Shown: positions 12,301-25,800 of the stretch, piece by piece
Position numbering within the stretch: the first letter of the stretch is position 1
Layout: each line of letters opens with the position of its first letter
Assembly (NCBI GenBank): GCA_036785705.1
Contig: JAWUZG010000056.1
Location: 16,784,001-16,848,000 of the forward strand
Source: Acanthornis magna
Lineage: Eukaryota; Chordata; Aves; Passeriformes; Acanthizidae
Direction: 5' to 3'
Length of the DNA stretch: 64,000 nucleotides
Made by a program: the position numbers and the translations under genes
Notes under the pieces: generated by a model
What the model saw: the letters and a program-made list of their open reading frames with translations, nothing else
Database searches by the model: none
What the model was told of the DNA's origin: nothing

Positions 12301-15300
12301 GCTCCGAGGAAAGAGGGAGCCCTGAGGGGAGGCGGGATCGGGAGACAGAGGCAGAGGAGACGTGGGGGACGTGAAGGGAGAACCTGAGGGGGAGATGGGC
12401 CCTGAGGGGCGCGGAGCCTGAGGGGACACGGCAGTGGCTGGGGAGGGTGAGGGAGGGCTGGGCACCGAGGAATGGGAGATGAGGGCTGGTGATGAGGCTC
12501 AGAGGTTGTTGAGGGATGAGGTGGAGTCGCGCGGGAGGGACCGTGGGTTGGGCAGAGAGGATGGCAGGGAAGGGAGGGGCAAGGAGCCTGAGCCTGGGAC
12601 AGGGACCAGGATCACAGAGACTATGTGAATTGGCACAGGGAGGGTTGGAGGTGACCCAGCCCTCGCGTCACTCTGCCTGCCCGATGCATTCAACACGTTG
12701 TCCACCCCAGGGAGCCCGGCGAGGACTCGCTCGTGTCCCGGCTGGAGGTGGTGACCCTGCCCTCCCGCCTGCCCGGGGAGCTGCCCGTGAGGAGCTGTGC
12801 CCGGGAGCTCCAGCTGCCTGTGCACGAGTGGCCACACACGGGACCCGTGGGGCAGTTCGATGTGGGTGTGGTGGCGTCTTTCGGACGTCTCCTAAGCGAA
12901 GACCTCATTCTGCAGTTCCCATAGTAAGTGTGTTGACAGGACATCTGTCACTGCTTCATTAGCAAAGCTGCACTCTGGTTTTGAGGCAGCACCTGCGACT
13001 TGTAGCAGTTCAACTTCCCTGGGTTCATCGTAGCCTGAGCCCTACTGCTGTCATTGTGAGGTTCAGTGTTCTTTGGCACATGGATGTAGATTTATGAAAA
13101 TGTTCAGCAGAATGTGTTTGCCTTTATTCCTCACATCTCTCTTTCTGTGTTTGCTGAGAAACTCAAGTTTATATAGTGTGGATTTTCCTTCAAGTGCGTA
13201 TTTAAGCACATGAGAAGGTATGAGCAGATACTTTCACTGTAATATGCATTACACACCCATTTACATGTGTTTCAGGTTCTATTCCTATTCTGACTTGTAA
13301 GTATTTCATTCCAGTGGCGTGCTGAATGTCCATCCCAGCTGTCTCCCACGATGGCGTGGTCCTGCACCCATAGTCCACACGGTGCTTCATGGCGATAAGG
13401 TGACTGGGGTGACAATTATGGAAATAAGACCAAAAAGGTAGGTTTGATGTGCTTTGCAGACAACTCACTGCTGCCGTTGCCTTTCAGGACTTTAAATAAT
13501 CACTGCTGAAGTCATCATTTAACTCGTTCTATGTAATCACAATTTTTAAAAATGTGTGTGTTCCATTTTAAAGTTTGAAACACTTAGAAATGTTCACCTG
13601 ACCATATGAGATTTGCCACAATTACACTTACTTATTTTAGTAAGTGTGTAATTTGCATTCCAGGCCTGTTCTCTAATTCTTAACATTATCACAGGGAATG
13701 GACAGAGAACAGTCTCACAGCTTTATCAATAAGCTATGTATGACAGGACAGTAAAGATCTGGTTTTCAGGCTTCAGAGTCACCTGTAACATCCTGTAAAA
13801 GACAAAGGACAAGAAAATGCATGTCTAGGCATGAGAGAGATTATATATTTTAGTTTCAGCCCAAACTCTGGCTTAAAAGGGTTGTGAAAATACGTTATCC
13901 TAGTTATTATTTCTTTCTTAGATGCTTGTCTAATTATAGATCTCAGGAAAGTATGAAGCAAATTTCCTCTGAATATTTCAGGTTATTTCTTCTGAGATGT
14001 CCTGTTCTGAACTGTAAATTGTGTGTTCATATCAGTCTCAGCTTGCTGACGAGAATCTCTCTGCCAAGACAGATCTGATATTTTTATTTTCTTCCTTGTG
14101 TTGCCTTAGGAACCAGACATTTGATAATGTGAAATTACACATGAAAAATACTTTTAGAGGGGATAAAAAAGGGTAATTAGTAACTGAGCTAATGTATTGA
14201 ATGCAGACTTTTGAACTGCTAATTAAGCTTCAGCTTCTCCAGTAAGGCTATGTGTTTTCTGCCTTGCAGATTTGATGTAGGTCCAATTATTAAGCAAGAA
14301 GAGGTTGCTGTTCCTCCTCGCTGTACAGCACAGGACCTGGAAGGGATGCTGGCAAAGATTGGTGCAAACATGGTAAAGTCCTGCCAGCTGTGTTGCTTCT
14401 GACTGGTACTTTGCTTTTAACATGTGCAAACAGAATTCTTGCTAATCTTGTTCTGAGCTGGCTTCAAGTTTAAGCGGAGAATGATGTGAAACTTGGTGTT
14501 TGTGAGCACTTTGCCTTGCTGAGAGGAGAGCTGAGTGGTCTGTGATCACCCATCAGTGTCAGTTCTGTGTGCTGCTGTTCTCTTTCCATTCAGTGAAGAA
14601 CTCAAATGCTGTCTATGGAAACAGTGCTTGTTCTTCTTTCATTGAAATGAATATCAGCTTTTTTGTCTTAATAGTCAGCTTTTGTCCTGTTCTGGGATTA
14701 ACATCAGAGAAGAGATCATTCATAAAAAAATACTTGTGTTTTTTAGTTGTGATTCAGTGGGAAGGATGTCTTTACGTACACATCTTCTGAATATACTGAG
14801 CTGATTTCGTAAAAGCTTACAGGAACGTTTCACTGTTGAAAAATTAAGTTTTACTTTGTTTATTATTGCTTAAACTTAACTTGGCTAATACTCTGTATAA
14901 AATTTAATTTTGCAGCTGCTAGCAGTTTTGAAGAACTTGCCTGAAAGTTTAAAAAATAAAAAAGAGCAGCCAAAAGAAGGAGTAACATTTGGTAGGTACA
15001 CATTGTTTTTAATGTGACTTGTTCATTTTTTCCTTTATCAGGTGGTAAACTTAAGTTTCCTGCCATGCTGGGTTGTATTTTTTTTTAGATTAATTTCTCA
15101 GTATGATCTCTTCACTGCTTTCTCTGGCCTAAAAAAGTAAGACAGGGAGAAAAATGCTTCAGAATTCTTCAGACTTACTACATTAATGGGTTTTTTCCCA
15201 CTTACTTTTACAATATCAAAATCACTGTTGGTGTCACAAAATCTGAGTTTGTTATTCTTCATGGTTGTAATGCAGACAGAAGGGTTACAACTGTGCTTGT

Positions 15301-17152
15301 CAACATGTTACAGGTTTGCAGTGCAATGGGTAAATAAGAGAACAACTGAGAATAAAATACAAATAATCCAAATTGAGGTGTTCACAAAATCTCCAGTTGT
15401 TGTCTGAGGTACTTTGACTGGATGGTAGACCCACTATTGGTCGGGAAAAACTGAGGTTTAAAATAGGGTCAATGGTACAGCTGTTTGCTAAAAGATAAAA
15501 AACAAAATAAGAAGTCTTCTAATTACTTTTTCCCCCTAGCTCCTAAAATCTCTATAGCAAAGAGTTGCATAAAATGGGAAGAGCAAACAGCTGCACAAAT
15601 AATTCAGCTGCATCGTGCAATAGGAAGTATGGTAAGACTGGATTTTTTTGTACCCTTTTCTGTCCTATAGCATGGCTGAGTTTGGTGTAGACATTTTAAC
15701 ATTACTAAACCTCAATTTTAGTTATTTTAGCCTCTGTAACCTAGCATGTGTTTTAAAATCCTGGTAGTTTAGCGTTAGAGGTGGAATTAATGTAGAGGAG
15801 AATTTCCATGGACTTGATCCCAAGTGTGAAATCAGCTCAAAAATTTTATATTGTTTCGTTAGCTCTGAGATTTCCCCTGATGTGTTTGAGAGGGTTTGGA
15901 ACACTGCAGTGACATCTCTGCATGACCGTGAACAGTGCAAACAGCTACAGGGAAAAGCTGTTGTAGCTAATTGCTTAACTCATTCCTGCATATGCTAATG
16001 GCTTGAGTTGAGGAAGGGCAAAGAAAACTAGATATGATAAAGAAAATCTCCTATCTAGACATACAGTTAAATTTTCCCTTAATGTTATTGTCACAGGTAT
16101 AAAAACTAGACAATTGCCTGGAAATGGTGAAAATATTCTCAAGGTGTCATCTGTTTCTGTTTCTAGTTTCCTCTGCAGACACTCTGGAAGGGAACTACCA
16201 TTAAACTTCTGGACTTTGTGGAAGTGGATAATATCCCTGTTTTTTCTGGTATTTACTTTTAAATTATTAAATTTTTAAACCATTTTCTTTAGGAATCTGA
16301 GTGCTGTGTGGGCCAAGGGGTGTGACAGATCAGGGCTTACTGAGTGTTCGTGGATCAGATATGGAGCAGTGCCAGAGAGTGACTGTTCTGATTGTTTCTG
16401 CTCATTTGGTTATAATAAAACACAGAATACAATTAAATATTTTTTAGCAAAATAGTGACTCAAGATGGTTATCATGCTTCAAAGAGGCAGAATTGTTTCA
16501 GACCTTTTCTGTACTTGTTGGCATAAAAATTCAAGATGATCTTATTTTGATTTTAGGTCAAATACTGAATGACTGTGAAGTTGTTCCTGGTTCAGTTCTG
16601 TTCCATAAAGTGTCCCAAACACTGATAGCTCGCTGCAAGGTAGGCTTTTCCCATTTGTTTTGTATTCCCTGCCCTGAAGATGAGGTTTTTAGTATTTGTG
16701 TGATGCAAAACTTCTATCTTAATTGTCCATTGTTAGTCTCTGTACTAGTTTAGATCAGCACCAGATTTTTTATTTGATACCTTAAACCTTTAATTTCCAC
16801 TAACAGGCTTTGCATTTTGCAAGCAAGAATTTGACTTGTAAACCTGATGACATTAAATAAAATATATTCTGTTAGCCAGCCTGTGGGAACTAAAGATAAC
16901 TTTAAACATGGAAGAAGCTTACTGCCGTTTTTTGTTTGTTTTTATTTTTAGGAAGGCTGGGTTGGAATCAAAACAGTTGTGTTAAAGAAGAAGCTTACAG
17001 CAGTTGACTTCTATAATGGATATATGCACTCTTGGTTCCAGCAAAATCCAAGAACTGTTCATCACGAATGCAGATTTCAAACACTCAAACTTAGCACGGC
17101 AAAAAAGACTCTGAAAGAGAGGGGAATACTGGCACAGGATATAAAACAATAA
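12151..17152 (+). CDS. MTFMT: Mitochondrial methionyl-tRNA formyltransferase, 9 exons
   Basis: Formylates Met-tRNA with 10-formyl-THF to make the initiator for mitochondrial translation. Exons: 12151-12275, 12711-12923, 13315-13437, 14270-14372, 14916-14991, 15540-15631, 16167-16248, 16557-16639, 16952-17152. All introns are GT/AG and phases match; total 1098 nt, 365 aa (human 389). The start [14 protein letters not shown] is a typical Arg-rich mitochondrial presequence. It is followed by [12 protein letters not shown], the formyl-THF-binding N-terminal fold. The active-site residues expected from E. coli FMT are present: Asn117 and His119 in [17 protein letters not shown], and Asp156 in RFDVGPI. 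The C-terminal tRNA-binding domain includes [10 protein letters not shown] and [12 protein letters not shown]. Compared with human, the N-terminus before WRVLFFGT and the Lys-rich C-terminus are shorter. It is divergent from SLC51B, about 8.4 kb away. Confidence 0.96.
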
Positions 17153-17379
17153 AAGTATTTTTAAATGTCTGTAAGTCAAAAGTAATATAAAATATTTCAA
17201 AGCCCACCTATGACATTCAACTTCATTAAGGGATTTCTTCCCATAGAGTTTGATTTTACTGTCATCTGCATATTTTCATCGTGGGATTCCTGAAGATACT
17301 TCTTCCCTTTCCCCATCAAGAAAGAGAATTTCTGTGAGTGCTGTAGATATTGCATAAATCCCTGTTTCCACTGTTGAGA

Positions 17380-17385
17380 AATAAA
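17380..17385 (+). terminator. MTFMT: Probable MTFMT poly(A) signal
   Basis: AATAAA about 230 bases after the stop, followed within 30 bases by a T/GT-rich stretch typical of a downstream element. Another AATAAA overlaps the stop codon itself (17148-17153) but is less likely to be the main signal. Confidence 0.6.
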
Positions 17386-20300
17386 TTTATTTTTATATAG
17401 CATTTTCAGGGTTTTTTTGAGGATTTTTGGTTTAGTTTTGGACAGTTACTTTAATCTGGAAATACTAAAATCCATTGCTTTTCTAATGCTCTCTGAGACT
17501 TAGAATAGTTTGATTTTCTTGTGGATCCTAAAATTCTCTTTGTATCCCTATATTGAGATGAGTAACTTAGCTGGGAACATTAGGGAATCTTTCCCTGTCC
17601 ATGATCATTTTCTTCTTTCTCCTTTCTGTTTTCTTATCCTAGGATATGTCCTCTTTAAAATTTGTGTGCACTCCATCCAGAAAATTGATACTCTACTATT
17701 ACACTTTCTGATGCAAGAGGTTTTTACCTGATGAGGAGCTGTTAATCTAGTCCAAGGTTTCCTCAATCTGTCTTTGGTTAATGGCGTATACAAGGAGTAT
17801 TTAATGTCAGGAACCCCAAAACTTGTGATTCTTAAACTTTTTTGTCTTAGAAGAAGTAACATAGCATTTTGAGCATAACAGCTAAGCAAAGACTGGCCAT
17901 ATCTTAGGAGCTGTTCTAATATTTGCTAACTTTTTCTTGCTTTTTCTGAGTTCTACTGAAGTAAAAGCAAAAAAATCTAGAAAAATGTGTTCTGTCCCAA
18001 GGTTTAAAATGTTTCTGAAGAAGCATCTGTTAAAGCAGCTGCTGCAGTATTTTCCTTACATTGCCATTGGTCCATCAATTAATTGCCTCTGACAGGTTTT
18101 CCAAAACACATGGCCCTCCAAGAAATCCAAGCCTATGAATCAGAGTCAAAAACTGGAAACAACAGCAAGGTGGAAGTCAGGCTCCTGTGGAGAATTCCTG
18201 TTGTTCCTGACCACAGACTCTGCAATTTGTGCTGCAGAAATTCTAAATCTGGCAAGTTTGTTTCCAAGAAAATGATGTATTTTTGTGTTTTGCTCACTGC
18301 TACTCTTTGCAAGTGAAGGTTGTGGAGTCATTTTGCTTTTACTTTGTTCAGATCAGTCTATAAAGGTTAATTACTGCTTCACACCATTAGAAGGGTGGAT
18401 GGGTGACTGAGCTTTTTGTGTGTTTGTGGAGGTGGTGGGTGGTTTGGGGCGTTTTCTGGGGCTTGCTACATCACTGCATGGCAAAGCCCACCGTCACAAT
18501 TTAGGGATAATTTTAGGGACTAATGATGAAGAATTTTGCACTTATTAGAAGTATTTTAGTTAACTGGGAGTCACAATTTCGGTGTTTCAGGACCCAGCTT
18601 TTCAGATGTTCCAGGTCCTTAGGCATTGGAACGTGAGTTCTGGTTCATTATAACCTGAACAAAATGAGCAGCAAGGTGTGACTCCCACAGAAAAAATACA
18701 GTGTCAAAAGTTCAGGCAAAAGAGTACAGGATTAAAGCTTTCAGATAACCAAACTCTTAAATCAACAGTTTGTTTCTAGCAATGACCTGAGGAAAACTTT
18801 TTAACTCTTCTGTGTATCTTTCATTGTCAGTTTTAGGTTGCGCCTGGTGTGAGACCTATTGCTGGCAGACAATAATTATCTGGTTTCACTAAAGCATAAA
18901 GCAACAGGAAGAGTTTCCCTGTGTTTTTGGGAAGTTCGAGGTGGCATGTGCCCAGAATCCCTGTAGATGGAGCTCGCTGCATCCCTTTTGGGTGAAAACC
19001 AAGGACAGCTGGACAGAAGATGATGAAAATCTGGTACAGAACGTCTTCAGTTAGTTGTTTAATAGTGAATAATGTCTAAACCATATTGCAGCCAGGATCT
19101 CGTACTTGCAACTTAATCTTTTGATCTGTTCAGAGTTTGCTTTAAGGCTTCTCTTGCTTTCTGTGTGAGAGGTTATAAAAGATTAGACTGTGTTATGCTG
19201 TTTAACAGTTAATGTCTTAGCTCTGAATATGCACAACTTTACCCCAGTAGTTTTATGGAGCAAAAGAAAGGAAGATTAATTTATTTTTTTATGGAGAAAA
19301 TCTTTGGCATGCTATTTTTGGCATGGTAGAGAAGTTTTAAAGGGAATTGGTGTTCCCCAGGCAGCTGTTAGCCAAAATGTCTCTTTGGAAACTTTGCTTT
19401 CACCTGGCTCTGCAGGGATTTAACTCAGTAAATAATGAAAATCTGATTATTTTTGCAGAACAGACAAAACAAAAATGGGGCATTCACTGATGAGGTGTGG
19501 AATAGCATGTCAGGGTTGACTCTGGAACACAGATGCAATGATTTGATCTCCAGTACCTCTGTTGAGGTCGAGTACAGCTATCCTGGCCATTGGAAAGGGA
19601 TCTTAGCAATATAAAACAGCTGTCCTCCTCAGAGGAGAGAGGGAAAGCAACAGAGGTATTTACAGACCCAGTGTCCACCACAACTCAATTTAACAACACT
19701 GGGACCAAATTACTGGCAGAACTGTGAAATATTTGGGCACCAGAAGGGCTCTGGTGTTGGATAGGGATGATTTCATCATGGATTTCAAATAAATGTTAGT
19801 AGAGGGAGTGATATTTCTTAGGATGCTGGTGACTCACAATTAGATGCATCTGTTTCATCTTCCGCAATCTTACTACTCCCCCTGCTTCCTGGGAAACCTC
19901 TTTATTCCAATTTTCTGAATACATTACAAATAAACAAAAAGTGTAAGTGACTAATCAGAGGAACACTTGATCCGTTCTGTAAAGTTGCTTGCAAAATCCG
20001 CAAATAATTTGCTGGTTGAGGCTAGGCGAGAATATCTCTCCTTTTGTTTATCCTGTCTGCTAACATCTTGATAGCTTCTGGGGAGCAGTGGTTTCCCTTC
20101 CTTAAAAACAGGAGGGATAGATCACTGGATTTATCTGAGGATTGGAAACTAAGTGACCTTAATGGAAGATGCTTTGCCATTAGCCACAAACCTGCTGACG
20201 TTTAGGAGCCAGGCTTCTTCTTCAGCCTGTTCTCAAGGTTGGTGGTCCAAAGGCTCAGGCTGAGGGAGGAGCCGAGTCCCAGCCTTTCCTGCATTCCTCC

Positions 20301-22107
20301 AGTTGATGCTCTCTGATATGTGGGAGTGTGGGTTAGGTTTCAGGTTGCAGAACGGACATTGCCATACACTGACCATAAATACAAGCTGGAGGAGTCAGAA
20401 CTGACGTTGAACTGTAGCATAAAATAAGTGTGAATAGGACATGCCAGGACCTACTGTAGCTTTGCTCCTGTATAAACTTTCCTTAATGTATTTGGGATGG
20501 TGGCTCATCAGTAATGGTGAAGTGTTAGCACTGAGTGGTGCTTGTGTAAAGGTTGTTTTCTGTTGGTAGTGCTTAAGCACCCATGTTTGAAACCTCTGTC
20601 TTGTTCTGTGTCCAGCACAGTCTGCCAGCAGCCTCCTGGGAGAGCTCAGGGACTCAGTGAGTACACAGATTAGTTTGTTCCTCCAAGTCAGCACTAAGCT
20701 GCAGAGAGGGACAGTTTGGGGAAACTTGGAGAGCTTCTGGCTGTTCCAGGCTGTAGGGCTGTGACCGTTTCAGTGCTGTTAAACACACATTTCTCCCCAG
20801 AAGGAAGAGCGCTGTACTCTGCTGTGTTTGACTGGCAAGCCCACATGCAGCAGAGAGATCAGATCCTGAGCCTGCTTTCATCCATTTATCTCCTGGGTTA
20901 GTCTGTAGAAGTCATTTGTGTTACTTCACTCTCAGAGTGATGAAACTTAAGTTTGGGATTTGGCTGTCTGTGTGCAGAGGAGGAGGGGAGCAGAGGGAAG
21001 AGACATTTCTCTGCACAAGCCAAGAGCTCTGTGGGAAGGTCCAAGCTAATGCTCCCCACTGGCTGCCTTGGCTCTGGCTCCTGCCAAGCCCTTGCAGCAG
21101 ACTAGACACAAAAGAAAACACACAGAGTCTAAATTCATTGGTATGAAGAGGATGTGCCAGAGTATTCCACAGCTCTTCCTTTTCTCCTTTTCTTTGATAA
21201 CTGTCCATTTGCATATAAAAGTGGATTATTAGGGGATTTTTTCACCTGTTAAAGCATAATTCAAACTGCCATGTATTAGACACAAGAACCTGTTCTGAAG
21301 CTTGCTAAAGGCTATTGAAAGATTCCCCATTGCCCTTGATGGGCTGTAGGTGTGGCAGCATAGGCCTAGAACTGGCTTCATATCCATAGGAAGGGCTTGG
21401 GTAGAAGAGGGAAATCAATGCTGGAGCACGTGTTTGAATTCCAGTTTTCATCCAATAGCACTGCCCACCTTTTTTGAACTCTCTTGGTGGGAATTTCAGT
21501 GATGGAGACTTGCCGGCTTGTCTGCACCCCAAAAATTTATTGCCACTATTTGGGTGTAAACACAGGATGTCTTCTGTGCTGTGGGGTCCTTGATTTCAGT
21601 CTGAAAGTGGTGGGAGGACAATTGAAAGGACAATTTAATAGGTCACTTGGAGAGGGATTGCTGACCCCTTCTGTGGTCAGCTGTACCTTCAGCTAAGAGC
21701 AGCTCCTTGCCAGCTCTTTCTGCTCGCTGCTGCTGAGTGTGGAGGGAAGCCTGTCTTCTCCCTATCTCCACCCAGCGCTGCTCTACATTGCCTGGTTCCC
21801 TATCATCCTTAGAACACGAATTCCCAGCCCTCTTTACCTTCTATCTTGTGCCACTCCTTAATTCATCCCTGCCCAGACCTGCTGCTCTGATTCTCCCAGC
21901 ACCGATGCTGATTCTCCGCATGTCAAGCTGGGGAGATTCCCTGACTGCAGCGTGCCATGGCCAAACCCTGGACCTGCAGGAGACCCAGGCACACACAAAA
22001 CCCCTCACCCGTATTCAGGATTAGTCTCACACTGATAAAGCTGTGACCTGTTTGTGAACAGAAAGGTGAAATCCTGCAGGTTATTCTTTGCTCAGTTCTA
22101 CATGTGC
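17386..22107. other. MTFMT-CILP intergenic region, no gene seen
   Basis: Convergent-gene interval between the 3' ends of MTFMT (+) and CILP (-). Only short open frames without motifs occur, and no repeat was recognised. In human, MTFMT is followed on this side by SPG21; no SPG21-like coding sequence was seen here. Confidence 0.55.
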
Positions 22108-22434
22108 TTTATTTACTTGGGCATTTCAAACACAAAAGTGACACGTTGTCGACGTTACAAAATTATGTTTTTTATTAACCTATCCTATCATAGAGCATGG
22201 ATTTTTTTTGTCAAATAATGCAAGAAGCAAGAGAAAACTCTAGCTGTATCCATGTGGAGCCTACAAATCCACATGGCTTCTCTGTGCTATTGAGCATGTG
22301 AGTTCTTAGAAATGCAGCTGCCAGTAGTTTAGCTTGAATACAGTCATTCTAAAACAAGCTAGAAATAAATAAAATACTTACATTTCAAGTACGAAACCTT
22401 GCAGTTGAATTCAGTATGAGGAAATCAGTTTATT
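22108..22434 (-). terminator. CILP: Candidate CILP poly(A) signals
   Basis: On the - strand AATAAA occurs at 22434-22429 and 22113-22108, about 385 and 705 bases past the CILP stop codon. Which one is used cannot be decided from sequence alone. Confidence 0.4.
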
Positions 22435-22816
22435 CCTTTTCATGTTACCAACTACTGTACAGGTACTTGGGCTGGCAAAGTCTGCAGATGCAGAACAGAA
22501 GAATGTTTTATGTACATGACTTAATTGAATCACGTGTTTAGTCTTCCCTTTAGGCTATCATGTGAAGCTGTTTAATGTCAGGCAGAAAGAAGATTTTTAT
22601 GGATGCATTTAATAAGTCACGAACTCACTACCTCTGCTGGCCCCCAATTCTCGCTTTATGTCTTTCTTTTCTGGTGGGGAAAAAAAATGGCACCTTAATT
22701 ATATCTCACAAATAATGACACCTACCAGCTTTTAATTAGGTTATTAGCAGGTCGATGTTACTTTCAAATGATATTTAATTGAGCGTGAGTGACTTTACCG
22801 ATGCTCGTATACAGCT

Positions 22817-25800
22817 CTAGTAGGTGGGACGTTGACCTCTCATCGGGATCCTGGCTTGGTTGTTTCGGCGGCTTGCTGGTGGCCGCCGGTACACAGGGCT
22901 CTGCCCTGGAAGAACCAGGACGGACTGCTGGCCGGAGTCCCTTGGGGACTGCTGGCCCGAGTCCCTCGGAGACTGCTGGCCCAAGTCCCTCGGAGACTGC
23001 TGGCCCAAGTTCCTCTGAGACTGCTGGCCCAAGTTCCTCTGAGACTGGAAGATGCTTTGCTCTGTTGCACTCCTCTCAGAACAGGTGAAAGTCAACCCAA
23101 CGCCAACATCGCTCTTCATGGTTCTGGAGGTGCCATCAGATGTGCCGTCAAAACACCTGCCCAGGGCGATTTCCTTGGCGATCCTCGGATCTTGGTCAGT
23201 GACAGTGTAGATGCCGTAGTTGTGTCCCAGCGGGTCAAGAGGTGCCAGCATTGTGTACTCGCTGGTGTCATTGTTGGTAGCCATGGGTAGGTGGTTCACC
23301 AGGTACTCATGGAGCATGCTGTTGACGCTCACTCGACGGCAGTTGCCTTGTGGGATCACTTTGACGAGCGTGCGATCCACACGGTCCTGGTCAAAGAGCA
23401 TTCCGCTGCACTTGAACTCCAGGCAGGCTGCAGACACGTCGCGCTGCTGGGGGTCACGGATGCTGCGGACATCCCGGATGCCATAGAGTCTGCCAATGGT
23501 GCGCGGGTGCGTCCCGCCCATGTTACGAGATCTTACATTCACCTCTTGGGGTCCGTTTATTTTTACTTTAATGTAACAGGCCCTAAATTCCATGGGCTTG
23601 GGCCACCATGCCAGGTAGTCATCGGTCCAGCTCATGAGATCGTCTTCACTGAAGGGAACAGTGTTGAAATCGTACCGATCTCCTTCTATCCTGTAAAACC
23701 TAAAGTGAGCAGCACTGTGTGGAGCTTCTTCGCATTCACTGAGGTTTTCATAGGCATAAATAGGGCCATTGTTCTCTTCTGGGGAATTAGGGCTTGGCTT
23801 GGCCATGTTAATGCTGAATGCTGTTTTTTTAATGTTGGGGTCCTCATGGTCTGTCCTCCTGTAGTTGAGCTTGTTGAGGTATGGCTGTGGGACACCAATA
23901 GCAGCAGGGTTGAGCTTGGGAGCAGAGGGCACAGCTTCGAGCTCTTCACCACCCATGCTCGCCAAGATGTAAGCTCCATAGGCCTCGGGGTTTTGCTCAT
24001 CACAAAAGGCAGGCACACAGGCACCGTTGGGACCAGTGACTACGCTGTCAAAACGGCCCCATGCTCTGGGGTTGGAGGAGAACCCTGGTTCTGGCTCCAT
24101 GTTTATAATAGAAATCACAACCCCTTGGATCTGCTCACTTTGCAGGAATCTCTCGCTTCTGTAGGCTCGGACTTTGACGTAGCACCGTCGGCTCTCAGGG
24201 ACATCCAGGTTAAAAAGACGCCTCTCTTTGATCTCCATGTTCCCAACCAAAAAAGTTCTCTGCTCCCTCTTGCGCCGTGTGCTTTTCTCAATGTTGAAGT
24301 CCCCTTCTTCCTCCCATAACCCTGTCTCTGGGTTCAGGGACCAAAGCTTCATCTCTTGCAGGTGCTCTGGCATCTTGACCTGAGCAGCATCCAAATGAAC
24401 CTTCACCTCTTCTGCATTGAGGGACTCAGTGCCCTGTTCATTTGTGAAGTCCACAGAAAACATACCATACGTGCGGAGAGGAAATACGTCTCCTTCCTCA
24501 TCTACAAAGTTCAGGTCACTTTGTGTCACAGGGGCTGTGGAGATGTTTCTCGGGTCCAGAAACGTCACGCTGGCTTTCACTTTGCCGCTGTAGACCTCTC
24601 CGTTTTTCCTATAAAACGCATTGGGAGGAATTTCTAATTCAGCAATTGGATCATCATCTTCCATTTCTCCCAAAGAAATCACGTTGGTTTCAGTGGATTC
24701 CAGTGTAACAGGGGCTTTCTTTCTTAGTAGCTTGATCTCATGAAATACAGCACCTCCGTTTTCCTTGAAGGGCAGAACTTTTGTTGTGTTCACGAACTTC
24801 TGCAGCCGATCCACGAAAGTTAGAACCAGTCTCTCCATGTCTGCTGGGACGTGGATGGAGAAGGTTCCCTTGTAGCCAGTCATACTCACTCTCTTATTCC
24901 CCATGTAGATGTGGCCAAACCTCAGTGGCTCACCATTATCTGCTGCTGTGGCTCTGCCTCGGACCATAATTTTGGTCTCAGTGCATGTTTTGCAGCCACA
25001 TTCAACGATGACTTTAGTGGGGAGTGTGTAGCCATCGCAGGGGATGTCCCTGGTTTCCATCTTGGATACCCCACAGCAGTAGGAGACATTGTCCTTACAC
25101 CGAAGTCCTTTATCCAGCTTCCCCACACAGGTCTTTGCTGGGCACTTGCCCACATCGTAGTAGAAGGAGTTTGTTGTTTTTTGGAAGCAATCGTGAGGAA
25201 GTCGGATGAGGTGGCTTTGGGGTTGGGGGTCACAAGCTGCCTCTTGTCTTCCTGTTGAATAGGAATTCTTAATGAGCAGCATGAAATAATTGTACAGTCA
25301 TCCCTATGTTGTCTGGAACCTCAGAGCTAAACATTGCTCCTAAAAACAGCGAGGTTTTTGCAGGATTTTGATTAGCTGAATTCATCTGGCCTCATTTCAG
25401 TGAAGCAGGTAACTCAGCTTTAGCTTTAGGACCCTGACTAACAGCTGCTTGCAGGAGCATCCCATATCCACTGTGGTCATCCAGTCTACCCTCAGCTAGA
25501 TGCTCTGCTGCTGCCTGACTTTTTGCCTATGGCAAGACTAAAATATGTCCCGAGACCTTAAAAACAACGCTAATCAAGCAGAAATATTCCCATGTCAGGC
25601 AGCAAGTACAGTGAGAAGTCTGTTGACAGCAGCAGGTTGAGCTTGGTAGGTCACCTGCAATCCAGAGCTCTGGTTTGTAGGGAGCATCTGGTTTATAACC
25701 AGCTCACTCAAGCTTATCTGTAAACAGATGAATGATATAAACCTCAAGTATTTTTCCTGTGACTTTTCTTTACCAGATGTATTACAGTTTCTGGTTCCTG

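Noticed and set aside
23291..24319. A 342-codon open frame on the + strand inside the CILP last exon
   Set aside because: It is the antisense shadow of a 2.4-kb coding exon; it has no motif and no splice or start context of its own.
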